Source of the DNA: Dromaius novaehollandiae
Lineage: Eukaryota; Chordata; Aves; Casuariiformes; Dromaiidae
Length of the DNA: 64,000 nucleotides
Direction of reading: 5' to 3'
Assembly: GCF_036370855.1 (NCBI RefSeq)
Contig: NC_088098.1
Coordinates: 135,924,721 to 135,988,720, forward strand
Shown: positions 1 to 12,400 of the stretch, in pieces
Layout of the letters: each line of letters begins with the position of its first letter
Position numbering within the stretch: the first letter of the stretch is position 1
The notes under the pieces: generated by a model
Databases searched by the model: none
Seen by the model: the letters and a program-made list of their open reading frames with translations, nothing else
What the model was told of the DNA's origin: nothing
Program-made: the position numbers and the translations under genes

Positions 1-1915
1 CTCTTGTATCACAGACATGGATGAACACAGACATGTCAAATCCATGCATCACTAGATCAAATTCTCACTTCCAGAGCAAATAAATTCACTGAAATTGAAT
101 CTGAAGGAGTTACATATTTTACAGATTAGTATGTTTACTGTTATGGGATGGACCTTTAAATGCATAACAGTCAATACTTATTCTTCTCCCCAAAATTCAG
201 TCTTTTTCCCTCCTCCACAGTCAGAGCAACTACTGGATTAGAATCTACTTACCGCACTAACCAGACAAGCATCTGCAAACAACCTACATAGATAATCTGC
301 TGCAGTACAGAAAGTAGAGGACAAACCACATTCACGAACCATCTCAGATGAAGCTTTCAAAAGATACTGATCCAGTGTTTTAGAGCACCAGTAACAAACA
401 CTCTAACACTTTAACAACGGAATTCCACTTTGTATGAACTTTATCTAAGTACCTACTACAGTAAAACAGAATTCTTACCTACATCTAACTACAGCCCTGT
501 CTCATTACAGATGAGTTTAACAAAACAGTTAAAGTATTTTTACATAAAAAACACAACACTTCACAAAGTACATTATTCTGCCTGCTCACATAACTTCTCC
601 CATAGTCAGAACAGAATAACAGATACTTAAAGAAATACTGCTCATTTAATAATTTTTCTTAGAAAGATAATAACTGAAGTGTTTGCAGTGAATGCCTTGA
701 TTCGTATTTCAAACATCTAACAATTTTTCATATGATTTTTGATTTCCAGCATGGCAACATCCTTCAACAGTGCACAGAATTGTTAGCAACTCACTTAAAC
801 ACTTCCTGTTGTCAGTTATTTTCACGCAAACGGAATCTCTTAACTACATCTTCATTTCCTGGACTTTACGAGAATCAGCTCACTTTCAGGCTTCCAGCTT
901 TATCAGTTACATGGGATTGTTTCAGAATTGTGGAGCAGATTGTAGGAAAAACTCCAACTTATGAAATGCACAGTAGTGATGTATGTCATAGACCACAGTT
1001 AACAAAGATGATTTAAAACAAATGCAAAACAGGAAGATACATGGGAACATCACAGAACAAGAGTAGAGAAGAATGGCTCTTAACGTATTCTTCACTGAGA
1101 GCACTTTACAGACTAGCTAATCTGATGTGGATCAGTTTATATCTGGAAAGATACGCTTTTTTTTTTTAAGAGTATTTTGGTTATCTTATAAGCTTGCATT
1201 CCTCCTTTCGCATCACTAAGCAAGCTACATCAGAGCTGTAGTTATCTAGAGGGAAAACAGCATTTTTCTTTTAACTTTGTAGAACAGAGAACAAGCATGC
1301 TTAATTCAATTTAAAACCAATTTGTGTCTACTTTGTTCAGTTAAAGCTTTGCCTTAAGGGAAAATGGTAACTATTTTTAACTTCTGTCCTAACCCCTAAA
1401 CATGCCTTAAACTGGCCTACCTTTGCTCCTTCAGTTGCTGGCCTGTGTTACTATCACCATACAAAGACAGTTTTACTGCTTTAAAAGCAGTGTGTGTGTG
1501 TGTGTGCATGCGCGTGTGTGTGTTTTTTTTTTTCTTTTTGATACCAACATAAGCACCACTCCCCAGGCGAGGTGGCCAGGGCAAGATGGCCCCCCAAAAA
1601 GGGAAGCTATTCCTTTACTGAGACCTTTTCCGTTTCCCCTGGCGTGAAGCCCTCCCAGCTGCGCTGTGTGTGTATCGTGAAGTTGGGGAAGCACTACTTG
1701 GAGCGCCCCCTCACCTCTCCGCTACCTCGCAGGCCAGCCCGACCCGGGGTACGGCGGGGGAGCGGAGCAAAGGCAGCGGGGACACACGAGCCGCCGGAGC
1801 CGCACCGAGAGGTGGCAAGGGGGCTCTTCAGTCAGGTGCAGCAGCCCCCCGGCCGGTGTCAGGGCCGGGCCACCTCCGCCCGGCTCGCCCCCGTCAACGC
1901 GGGCAGGACACTCAC
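1..1915 (-). other. SYAP1: SYAP1 intron 1 (5' part)
   Basis: This is non-coding sequence downstream of SYAP1 exon 1. No sequence resembling SYAP1 exon 2 (expected to continue with YLFNFAS-like residues) was found on the minus strand. It holds a GT-rich microsatellite near 1490-1521 and a T-run at 1522-1533. A minus-strand segment at 299-253 flanked by good splice signals is discussed in the findings. The short open frames here look random. Confidence 0.7.
1490..1533. repeat. (GT)n microsatellite with following T-run
   Basis: Alternating GT dinucleotides are interrupted once by catgcgc and followed by a run of about twelve T. It sits in SYAP1 intron 1 just outside the first CpG island. This is a simple length-variable repeat with no coding meaning. 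Confidence 0.9.
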
Positions 1916-2660
1916 TGCCGAGTCCCTTGGCCTGGCTGAGGAGCGGGTCCGAGTCCGCCTGCAGCTCCACTTGCTCCTGGCTCCGCGCGGCCGGTTCCTC
2001 GCCCGCATCCACGGGGCTGCTCCTGCTCCCCTCCTCGGCCGGCAGCAGCTTCTCCTCGCCTGCCCGCTCCAGCCCCAACCAACTGCCCAGGCCGCGCAAC
2101 ATGGCGCAGGGGCGGCCGCGGCCACGATCGGCGGTTACCGAACACTCCTAACGGCACGTACAAGCGGCTCTCTACGCGGAAACCCGGACCGGCCGCTCCT
2201 TCCGCATACGCCACTTCCGAACGTCGCAGGGAAGGGAGGCGCTCTAGCCCGCGTCCCGTATGGCCCTAAGGGGCAGGGAATAGGCGGAGCAGCGGAGCTG
2301 GCGGGCGAGGTAGGAAGAGCGCCGCTCGCGAGGGGCGGGGAGGTGTGACCAGCTGGGTGCGCGGCCGCCGCGGGGCACCTGCCCCACGCGGGAGCCACTG
2401 GGCCGCTGGTGGAGCCGTGTGCTCAGACACGCACGCGCGCGCCCACCCGCGCGGTTTCTCTGTATGCATCTCGCGTGGAAGACGTACGGCAGGTAATTCC
2501 CCCTTGCTGCCCCCAATGCGTTGGGACTCCCTCAGTCTTGGCTAGCAGGAAGCGTGTGAGGCTCGTTCGCTGTTTCCCGGTGGGATCCGGGTAAGCGCTT
2601 TCCGCCAGAGGCCGCAGGGGTCTTCAGACAAAGCTAGGGAAAGCGGTGGGCAGAAAGCAG
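1560..2660. promoter_or_regulatory. CpG island 1: SYAP1 promoter, possibly bidirectional
   Basis: Sequence changes sharply from AT-rich to GC-rich with dense CpG. The island covers SYAP1 exon 1 and about 500 bp upstream of it. ETS-type CTTCCG motifs occur near 2199-2204 and 2213-2219 (ACTTCCG), and a GC box (GGGGCGGGG) at 2332-2340; there is no TATA box, as is usual for housekeeping promoters. On the plus strand the donor-like sites CAG|GTAATT (near 2490) and CGG|GTAAGC (near 2590) could end non-coding first exons of CTPS2 transcripts. That use is inferred, not shown. Confidence 0.75.
1916..2102 (-). CDS. SYAP1: SYAP1 (synapse-associated protein 1) coding exon 1, partial gene
   Basis: SYAP1 is a BSD-domain protein found at Golgi, synapses and cytoplasm and linked to Akt signalling. 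Only its N-terminus is here: 62 residues plus one base of codon 63. The protein starts MLRGLGSWLGLE, close to the human start MFRGLSSWLGLQ, and ends in LLSQAKGLG, matching the human LLHQAKDFG. Between them is an acidic, low-complexity stretch rich in Glu, Ala and Ser. The exon ends with GGC A followed by the donor gtgagt (1915-1910), which fits the human phase-1 junction inside an Asn codon. The ATG at 2102 has G at -3; a GTG-initiated frame upstream is a shadow. The BSD domain and all later exons lie beyond the left edge. The gene diverges from CTPS2, as in human. Confidence 0.93.
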
Positions 2661-3339
2661 TAGGTGACCCGCTGTTTCTCTTTCAGTGTGATGTCTCTGG
2701 TCTTTACGGAGATGCTTCTTTTTTCCCCCTAAAGACTTGCCTCTGTTTCAAAAATCCCCTGCCATGTGGTTACTTCGGCATTTAGAACCGCCTAGAGAAG
2801 CTGGTGACCTCGTTTATCTGAGTACAGAGTTTGATTCTGGTCATGTGTGCCAATACCTAACATTACTGCTTCAAATACAGTGACCAGAGCCTGTGCCCCT
2901 TGGGGTAAGCATCTGCATGAGTGTTTGCATGGCTGAGGCCATAGGCTGTAATCAGACCGTGCTGCCAGCCAAAGTCAGGCTGTTTTACTGTGGTTTCTGT
3001 GCAGCAGAGCTGGCAGAAGGTCATGAGTGCTCCCACTTTGCCTCAGATGGTCTGACACCTGACAGATCCCACCGAACTGCATCCTTCTGTGGTGCAGGAG
3101 GGTGTTTAAAGGTCTCAGAAAATGTTAAAAACAGATTTTTGTCAATCAGCAAAGTTGGGAAGACTGCTGCTCTGTATTTGAGGACTGAATTCAGTACGCG
3201 CTCAGAACTTAAAGCCCTACAGCAGAGCCTGAAAGACAGCTAGTTTGCTTCCCAGTAATGACATCTCATCTTCAACTTCGGGCTGTGGGTTTCTTTAATT
3301 ACCCATTTTCTAAGCCGTTTGCACAGGCCATGAGCGTAC

Positions 3340-3850
3340 GCTGCCTCACGTGAGAGCGGGCCCGCACCAGCACCTTCCCGTCCTGGTTCTGCCCTCCCGC
3401 CCGCGGAGGGAGCGCGGTGCCCGGCGCTTTTCCCCGCGGTTTCCCCGCGCCGTCCTGCGGGCCGAGGCTCCGCAGCAGCGTCCATCGGGCCGACCCTGAG
3501 CCGCGCCCGCGCAGGTAGGGGGACACCCGCCCGCCAACGGTCGCCGCCAACGGTCGCCCTCGCGCCGGCACCTGGGCCGCAGAGGGGCTGAGGTAAGGGC
3601 CGCCCGCCCGCGCGCGCCGTGTCCCCGCCCCTCTGCTGGCGCGGTCCCGGGGCTGGCGAGGCCGGGCGGCCCCTGCGCGGGGCGCGGTACTGAGGTGAGG
3701 GGCGGCGGCGCCCCGCGGCCCGGCCCTGCTGCCTCGTCGCTCTGTCGCTAGCAGCAGGCTGCCGCCGCAGCGAGCTGGTCGTCGGTCAGGCACCGCGGGG
3801 GTCCTTCGCTCTCCCGGTACTGACATCTCCAATGGAGTAAAGGACAAAAT
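3340..3850. promoter_or_regulatory. CTPS2: CpG island 2: probable CTPS2 promoter
   Basis: A second dense CpG block is separated from the first by about 680 bp of ordinary composition. It lies upstream of CTPS2 in the right orientation. Two good 5' splice sites occur on the plus strand, GAG|GTAAGG at 3592/3593 and GAG|GTGAGG at 3694/3695, so it probably holds the main non-coding exon 1. A 13-base unit (CGCCAACGGTCGC) is repeated head to tail within about 3533-3558. The long minus-strand open frame across the block is a GC-content artefact. Confidence 0.65.
3480..3592 (+). other. CTPS2: Candidate CTPS2 5' untranslated exon 1
   Basis: The CTPS2 start codon lies in an exon with an upstream acceptor, so at least one non-coding exon must precede it. 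The best candidate ends at 3592 (GAG|GTAAGG) in CpG island 2. The start given here is a guess, since no TATA box fixes it. An alternative donor after 3694, or donors in CpG island 1, could be used instead or as well. Confidence 0.4.
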
Positions 3851-6800
3851 ACTCCCCAGCGACTGTCGTGTCTTACAAAGCGTGTTCCCTGTCCTGCGGA
3901 GTGCTGTTTCCAGCTCTGAGTATCACCAGCAAGCGCAGAATGAATCTTTGCCATCACGGCTATAGTTTATTTCTTAGCGTAGGGCAGCACATTTGGGATG
4001 GAGTTCTCCAAAATCTGTACTGAAGAAAGTACGCTCCTGCTGGGAGGACTATGTGGAGTAATTTGTATTTCTGTGTGTCTGATTGTGCTGATTTACAATC
4101 CCCAACAAAGTGCTTGCTTCTAGTATTCTTTTTGCTTTTCCTCTGCAAACTCTATTCTATTCCTTCTCCTTTTACAAGTACTATTGTACTTGCACTACTA
4201 GTACTGCTTACGTTATTATAAGCAGTGTAGTAATTGGAAATAATTGGAATATGCATAAGTGGAGTTATTAACTGAAAACACAGAAATTAAAACTGCAATT
4301 TTAGCTACTGAAGTTGATGGAGGAAAGGCAGTAACTTGAGTTGCTGCCCAGAGGAGCCTAGCTGCCATTTTCAGCAGCACTGAAACCAAAATGTGGTTCC
4401 CAAACCACCTTTTTTCTCTCTTTTTTTCTATTGCAAGTAAGCAGTGCGTCTCCTTAAGCTGCTGGGCAATCTCTGTTCCTGCAGAAATCACAGTGAGCTT
4501 TTCGTTTTGGTTCCAGTCAGTGAGGTGATAGGGTTTGCAAGCTTTGATCTGTCAAATATTCAAGATTTATACCTGTTGTTGACTAAATTCATTTCTTTTT
4601 TCCCCTCTTTTTTGTGGAAATAGCTTTGAAAGTGACTTAGATGCTAACATAGTTCTCAATATTAGCATTTTGTAATCTGATTTGTGAAGGAAGAGTCTGA
4701 AACAGAGGAGGTATGCTCCATATCTTAAAACCTATGCTTTTTTTTTTTAAAGTTACATATTAAGAAAAAAATAAATAGTAGGGAAAATTTAATTCCTGGT
4801 GACATGGAATAGTTTTATTTTCCTGTGCGGACTGCACTTTCATACTTTATGAGTCTTTAAAACTTGTCCTAATTACTTCCTGATTTTGCTTATTTTATGA
4901 AATTAATGCCCATTAATTTTTTATTTATTGATTTGCCTTATGTTATTCTGAATTCATGTCATTGGCATGTTTGCAAATAATGAGGGGGAATATTCCTCTT
5001 TTTTTCTTCTTTTTTCTTTTTGTTTTTCATTAGTGTTTGGTGCGAGCCTACCCATGACCAGTCCTGAATAAATCCCAAAGGTCCTTTTCTCCTGAGAATC
5101 ATCTTTGTGTTTGAAGTTACATACTTCTGATCACCTCCCCTTTGTCCACATTGACAAGGAAGTAGTAGTTTATTAAATCATGACTTCCTGTTATCAAGCA
5201 TAAGAATGTTACTGTTGTTACGTTTTTAAACTCTGCCTCCTGAACATCTGGGACCTTATTTACATTACTTCAGTATAGCTAGAGGAAGAGCTATAATGTT
5301 CATTCACTGGCTGCTGCTTACTACCAAAGTTTGAAGAACCATACTGCTTAGATTTATCCTGAGCGTTGTTAGATCATGTGGTGTTGTATGTTGTAGAAAA
5401 CAGTAGTAGGACACACTTGTTGCATTTCTTTTGAGTGGATTAGATAAGGTAAAGTACCGAGGTAAGGAAAGATTGTTTTTGACCCCAGTATTTCAGCTCT
5501 GTGGCATGCTGTGCTGTCATTATTCAAAAATCAGTACAAGGATTAGTGCCTATAGCCCCCTGAATGCAATGTGAATGCAATTCTGGTAAGACACACGCAG
5601 TATCATTCTATTGAAGATGGGGTCAAGAAATGATAGGAAAATCTGTGTATGTGTAAAAGCCAAAAGAGGCTGGAGAACAGCAGAGGGAATTGTGGAGATA
5701 GCCTCTGCCTAGGTTATCATCTGTAACTGGATGATGCCACGGAGATAGAGCATGCTGCAGTCTGAGTTGCAGTCTTGAGCGATATTTCTTCCTCCCTCTT
5801 CCCAGCTCAGAACATCCCATTACACATGTGGTTGTGAAGGAGAACTTCCAGGGCATGCAAAGCAGGCCAGAAAAAAGGGGGGAAAGAAGGGAGAGATAGG
5901 AGTAGGATAGAATTTTTCCTGGAGGACCTTGTTGCTTTTCAGAGTCAATTTCAGTGCTCCATGCTCCCAGCTTGCAAAATTAACTAAGATATTGTATTGA
6001 GACCACCGTTTGTTTAAGGAAATAAAGGAGGGGCTCTTCGTGTCACGCAGGCTCAACTCCACCGTTTTACTAGCAACTATGTTCTCATTAATGGTAGGAT
6101 TATGTATATTGTTAGAATAGTTCAGCTAAAGTCCCTTAGTGGGTTTTTAACATATTTTTTGTTCATCTTTGACTATTAGACATCTAGCAGTAATGTTATA
6201 AACTGTGGTCTACCAACATGATAATATTCCAAAGCATAATTTGTAGTTATTTTTTTCTGAGGTAGAGATGCTTTGCTGTACAATATTTTCTTAACCTACC
6301 ATGTAACTCTAGACCTTGATACACTTACAGCTGTATTTCATAGTATGAACACATTTAATCTTAAAGAGGCTTGTTAAACTTCAAAACCAGTTTCGTGTAA
6401 TTATTTTGCAGTTTTGCAAGTTTTGCACCCATATCTGTGTGTTCTGTGGGAACCTTTCTGAAGATGTCTCTCTCTTCTTCGATTTGTCTTATAGACTTGC
6501 AGAAACAGTGATGTGCATTGGTTTCTGCTTTTCAGGCTTGTTTGGAATGCTGTAACACTGAGAAGGTCTGCATTGCTTGCAGCTGTTTATCAGAAAAGGT
6601 AGAGTTTCAAAGTTATTTAACTTCTTTCGTACTTTTGATAACTCTCACTTTCTACTGTTTTTATGACTTGTTGAACATTTGTAATGGAAACACTGAAAAA
6701 TGGTTTTGTTTTTGCTGTTCTGTGTCTGGACATCTTTGATTTTGTAACTTGAAAGATCTTTTCCCAATATACATATTTATCTTGAAAGGTAATCTGTCAC

Positions 6801-9205
6801 TCATTTACTCCTTTCCAACATTGTATACAGGAGTGAATCTGTTTAGTTTGTTTCTTGTTGAGGATACTATCACTATTTCATTTCCATGTCTTCTGTCCTT
6901 CTAGTGAGTAGAATAATCAAATATTTATTCTTAAAATCAGGAATTTAGAGAAATTTATCTGAAAACAAGGTTTCTTTAATTCTAAAGCAAAAGATATCTC
7001 AAAGTAGTAAAGTATCAGTGATAAAGCTATGTCAATTAGAGTTAAAATTAGAAGTTAAAAGGCTTAGGAGTGAAATGCAGAGGCACTGCAAACAGCTTGC
7101 AGCTAAAGAACCTTTCGGTAGACCTTTTTTACAAGTGTAGATCTATTTCAGGTTTTGGACTTGCAGTCCTAAAGCCCTTTTACTGTGGTGAATAGAAAAT
7201 GTTGGGTTCATGGTCAGTTTTACTGTCCTGGAAGGAGAATAATCTAAATGTACTGGAGCCCAAGCCCATGAATTGTATCTTAGCTATCCTTTTAAGAAAT
7301 AAATTTGAACTGAATTGGATTTGCCCCTGAATCCGTAACAGCACTTTTAATCAAAGCAAAGACCTGTGTTTGCCAGTGCATTCTTTACCTGAGATTTGCA
7401 GTTTAATACAATTTTTGTTAGTTCGAAGTGTTTGTTCTGTGCACAGTATTAAACAATAAATAAAAAGGTACGGAGTACTTGCCTCCAGGACAAGCAGAAA
7501 GTTGTCCAACAACTTGAAAGTGGGTTCTTAATGCAAGAATTTTATTAGACATTTACTTTAGGTGGAATTACACATTTCATAAATTAAACTAAATAGAATT
7601 GCATGGAAAGTATGTGTCTTTTTTTGTTAATGTAGATTTTCATGGGTAATATATGTACTGCAGTATTGATTGTAATGGTTGGAATAATCTCTATTCAAAC
7701 CTCAAAGTTCAAGTAAAGAAAATAAACAACTAATTTTAGCCTATTTTCAAATAAACGTTAGTGATTCTTTTTCAAACATAATAAGAACAAAAGTCCATTG
7801 GCAGTTTAGCTTTTGAAAAAATTGGTAACAAACTAGATGAAATGACTAACTAAATGTCTAAGCTAAACCAAGGAAATAAGAGGTAGTCAGTGTAAGATGG
7901 CATAGCAATTTTTTCCCCTAAATCTTATGGTTTGCTCAGCATCATGTTTAAATCATACCAGTGTTTTTTTTTTATTTGTAGCTTTAGTTATCCAGGCTTT
8001 TTATAAAGAGGCAAATTTTCAAGAGAGAATGTTTCTGAATAGCTGTTGTAGGATATGCTGGTATTATTGTAAAGCATTGTGAAATATGATGTTGTATCTC
8101 TTCTGATCAAGGCTTCAGCACCATAATATGCATGAACTGTCATGTTTATATCTTAAAGTTACAGTGTTTGCAATACTCATTCTTGCAGTTCCCCCTTGCA
8201 AAGAATCAGTTGAGTTACTTCCCTTTATAGATTGACAAGCTGAGACATGCAGAAGATTGGTATGTTGAAGGCCGCATGGCATAGTTTTCAGAGCTATCCT
8301 GGGTTGCACTTCTGAAATCAAGATGCTGATATATGTTGTGACACTGGATCTTTTTTTATATTTGAAACATAAAACAGATATAACATTGTCTTCTAGCATG
8401 TTACGAACTCTTACTCTACAGGATACTCCAGAAATACTAAATGATTCTTTATCTGTTTTTCTCTCACAGTAATTACTTGGAGAGGGAGAAGGGGTAGGCA
8501 TATGAGAAAAAGGCTCCAGGCTGATGATCAGTGACGTACTCTAGTGTAAAAATGGAAATTTTTGTTTGGTTTTCCTTTCCTGATCTTGTGCTCCGTTGAT
8601 CTGTAGGATGTCGTGAGACCTTTGGTGAAATATCTGATAGACTGAGTTGGAGAAGGCAGCTAAAAATGGAATGGAAGGTGTGAGGTTCTGATTTTGATAG
8701 GCAAAGGAAGCTGTAGTCACTGTTTTTTGAAAGGAAAGCTACTGGAGAGAGAGCATGAGTGTTTTGGCTAATGTAGCAATGAAAAATCTTTGAGCTAAGT
8801 TCTTGGAACACATGTGAAATGATTAACTACTTTAATTTGGAAAGAATCAGGGGTGAGATTCGTCTTGCCTAACTTGTTCTAAAAGTTAATTGCCTTTTGC
8901 TGTCACAGGAGAGAAATAGGTCAGATGAACTGTCTTTTGGAGATGCCTATCTTTGGCATCTCCATGGGGCAGTGTATCAAAATGGTATCTATTCTCCGCT
9001 GACTATGGAGAGGACTTAGGTGCTTAGCTTAGATACTGATATGCAAGCTGGGAGAGAGGAATCCTACTCCCAGAGTCCAAACTGGTGAGATGATTTTGTT
9101 GTTTGTCTCTGATAGCCATTTCAGCTTTCATTCTTTGCATATTGGGCCTGTGCTTTTCCATGGGGTGAACTGGCATTCATCATAGGCCTGTCTTTGTTGT
9201 TTTAG
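3593..9205 (+). other. CTPS2: CTPS2 5' intron
   Basis: About 5.6 kb of mostly AT-rich sequence between the CpG island and the first coding exon. Apart from a possible MIR-like relic near 8195-8320 I see no gene, RNA gene or strong repeat. The open frames at 5623-6062 (minus) and 8115-8811 (minus) show no recognisable domain. Confidence 0.55.
8195..8320 (-). repeat. Possible MIR-like SINE relic
   Basis: The plus strand resembles the reverse complement of a MIR core and 3' part: 'ccctttatagattgacaagctgagaca' parallels 'cccattttacagatgaggaaactgaggca', followed by an aligned 'ttgaaggccgcatggc'. Very diverged, judged by eye. Confidence 0.4.
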
Positions 9206-9411
9206 ATTTCCAGCTCGGGATCTGTGTGCTGCTGCTGATTTTCCAATGAAGTACATCCTGGTTACTGGTGGTGTCATCTCAGGCATTGGAAAGGGAATCA
9301 TTGCAAGCAGCATTGGCACCATACTGAAATCATGTGGTCTACGTGTCACTGCAATCAAAATTGATCCTTATATAAACATAGATGCTGGAACCTTCTCACC
9401 ATATGAACACG
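9206..9411 (+). CDS. CTPS2: CTPS2 first coding exon (residues 1-55)
   Basis: The acceptor is ttgttttag|ATTTCC at 9205/9206; an alternative AG lies at 9213. The exon carries about 40 bp of 5' UTR, then ATG at 9246. The start is fixed by the family N-terminus MKYILVTGG although the context is weak (C at -3). The UTR frame upstream stays open to the acceptor without another ATG. The exon encodes the nucleotide-binding loop ([10 protein letters not shown]) and [11 protein letters not shown], and ends in phase 1 at EH-G with donor gtatgt (9412). Confidence 0.96.
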
Positions 9412-12400
9412 GTATGTTAGCTAAAAGATTATTTTAGTCTCTTGGGAAAGACTAAATCATCTTAAAATTTTAGGAGCTGAATTTTCAAAGCACATGTGAT
9501 TGATACCATTCTCCAAGTTATTGCCCATGCATTCCTGACTAGAAAAAATTGCCAATGAGCTAGAAGACAATCTCACATCCAGAAAGTCCTTATTTATAAC
9601 AGAGAACATTACTTTAGCTCTCTGGCATATTATTAGCACATTCATTAAAAACAATTGTTTTCAGAGTTCCAAAGCGCCTTCAACTAATAGGTGTTTCTAA
9701 TTCTTTTCGTTTGTCAATTTTTATCTGCTTATTTATCGTGTATACCAAAATTTTTAGAGCTGGAGACAAATGTGTTGGTTTTATATAGAAACTTTGCTGC
9801 CTCTACCAAAAGTCCATCCATTCTTTTCTATCTCCAGAGCTTCCAACCTCCATATATACATACCTTCCACTACTAAAAGCTAGCAAAAAAAAAGAAAAAA
9901 AAGAAAAAAAAGAAACCGTGTGGCAGAACAGAAAACAAAACAGACTGCTTTGCTTCCAAAGTGGAGGAAGAGCATAATACACCAACCCTCTCTCAGAGGT
10001 CAAATTTAACTGATCTAGTAGTCATGAACTTTCAGAGGCACATCCGGTGCAACTTAGGTACTTGACTAGAGAAGCTCTACCTTTACCTTTGGTGGTAAGA
10101 CTTCTGCAATGACTTGAGATTTCAGGTTGTATTCCTACCCTGGCTCAAACGCAGGGGAATAGAGGGCAAATGTGGCATATTACTCCCACCTGGCATTTTT
10201 TTTTCCTCTCAATTTGCAGAAGATTTTCTTATTACTTGTGAAAAAACACTGGCCAGCAAGCTAGTAAGTACAAATTAACTGAATGGCAAGCCCCTTTTAT
10301 TAACATTTTGGTGAAAATATGAGCCAAGTGATAATAATTCAGTGATTTCCAGTTTCCTAAAAAGATTATTATTTTTAAAAAACCTTTATGCTCCATGGTC
10401 CTGCTTAGGAGAAATACTGGCTGTGCTCTGCTTCTGTTGGCTGAGACAGCAATTTAGGAGTACCGAGGAGGAGCTCAGTGCTCCACAGGATTAGGCATAT
10501 GTCATCCACTCTGTTATATGTGCTTTTTCTTTTACTGTTTATTGAAGCAGAGTGTTGTATGTAGGTGGAGTATATATTTCCACAGACCAGAATAAACCCT
10601 CAGGGGAATTATTTCTTTCTTTTTTTTTTTCCTTGTGTATTAGTCCTGTAACTTGTCTAGCCGTTGATTCATTGGCTCATGGCAAAATGCTTTAGAGTTC
10701 TTCTGAAGAGCTTTCCAGTCTTACCTTAGGAACTAGAGTAGAGGCAGTAAGTTGAATTGCTTCAGAAGTTGACAAGATTCAGAGTTTAGACATTCCTTAG
10801 AGGCTTAAGAAAAGTCTGAACCCCAAAGCAAATCCACTGTAGTCAGTGGAATATTCTCTCTAGATTTTTCAGGGTCAGAAATAACCCTGGTCGTGGGCGT
10901 AATGAACCAAATATACATGATGAAAGAGCTGAATAAGAAGTAGTGATCATATTTGTGGAAGTATTTATGTTCATAATAACTTTACTGCAGATCCAAGCCT
11001 TAAACAGGAAAAATTTATGTTGAAGCACTTTGAAAATGCATAATAATTCATGCTTAGAAAACCACAGTTTTTGGCTGCTGTGTGAATTAATGTTATTTGT
11101 AGCTGATTTATCATACCCGAAAATTGTTTTCTTCCCCTCAAGGATTGTAGCATTCTGTTGAAATACCTGTAAAATATTTTTAAGTCACTTAAATATTTTG
11201 GCAATATAATTTAAATTCATTTTCAAAAGCATTTGTGACTGAGGGATAGACATTCTTTGAAAAAGTAATGAAAAAGATATTCAGTCACACAGGATGGCAA
11301 CACAGACCTAGCTGTAGCATGTAGACCTAGCTTTATGATACAAAGTGTTGCCCTATGTCACTCTTTTAAAAGCAATTCTTCAATTTTAAGGTATGTGTGT
11401 GGTACTCCTGCTGTTTGTTTAATAATTTCTGATTATTTTATTTCTTTACTGTTTATTAAAATTTTCCTCCTTCCATCTTATGTTATTTTTAATGATTTCA
11501 CTTTCTTTTTTTCAGGTGAAGTTTTTGTATTGAATGATGGTGGAGAAGTTGACTTAGATTTGGGAAATTATGAGAGATTCTTGGACATTAATCTCTATAA
11601 AGATAACAACATCACCACTGGGAAGATATATCAGCATGTCATCAATAAAGAAAGACATGGTGATTACCTGGGAAAAACTGTTCAAGGTGATATTTTTAAT
11701 TCTGTGGGTTGCTACTTTGTTCATTCTTCACAAAAGAGTGCTCTGACTAGTGCAGCTGCTCCTTGCTGCATTGGCTTGCTTCTTCTCTCCCTCCCAGGAA
11801 ATGTGGTCCTATTCTTGTGATGTTTGGCTTCTGGGTTCAGGGAAAGGAGGAATATGAAAAGGGGCTAATAGTTCCCTTTTCACTTCCTGCTCATTTTTCC
11901 CCCTTTCCTTTGAAGAGTGATATATGGGCCTAAAATAAGAAGTCCTTCCCTTATTTGTTTTGCTTTGTCTTGCAGTTGTTCCACACATCACTGATGCGGT
12001 TCAGGAATGGGTGATGAATCAGGCAAAAGTTCCTGTGGATGATGACAGAAAAGAACCACAGATTTGTGTAATTGAGGCAAGTGTGGAACCTTTTAGGATA
12101 TATATCCGTAGTGAACACAAAGACCTAGCTCGCTTTCTTTTTGCTGTTTGCCGTAAGTAAAGCAGACTGAAGTTTTATGAAAAGCAGCAGTATGAAGAGA
12201 CATTTTATATATTCTTTATGATTTGTTCTGAGAGTGATAGGTGTGCTCTACAGCTTCTGTTAACCTGACTAAATCTCTTCCAGAATACTGCTGAAACTGA
12301 ATTGCTTAAGAGTTTATTAATTTATAAAAATAAAGCAGTCAATTATTGTAAAGTGAAGTCTTTGTCACAGAACAAAGATACTGGACTGAAGCTGTATGTA

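Noticed and set aside
1572..2348. 258-codon plus-strand open frame across the SYAP1 exon
   Set aside because: It is the antisense shadow of SYAP1 exon 1 and its GC-rich promoter. The minus-strand reading has the recognised protein and splice donor.
3299..3847. 182-codon minus-strand open frame in CpG island 2
   Set aside because: GC-rich sequence has few stops. The product is Arg/Pro/Ala low-complexity with no domain, and the region is better explained as the CTPS2 promoter.
8115..8811. Two adjacent minus-strand open frames of 128 and 112 codons
   Set aside because: Serine-rich, no domains, no fitting splice plan; they lie in ordinary AT-rich intron.
11960..12160. Extended open reading past 12076 as a longer CTPS2 exon
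   Set aside because: The extra residues do not match the family, while ending at 12076 with a GC donor joins exactly to LGGTIG at 14035.
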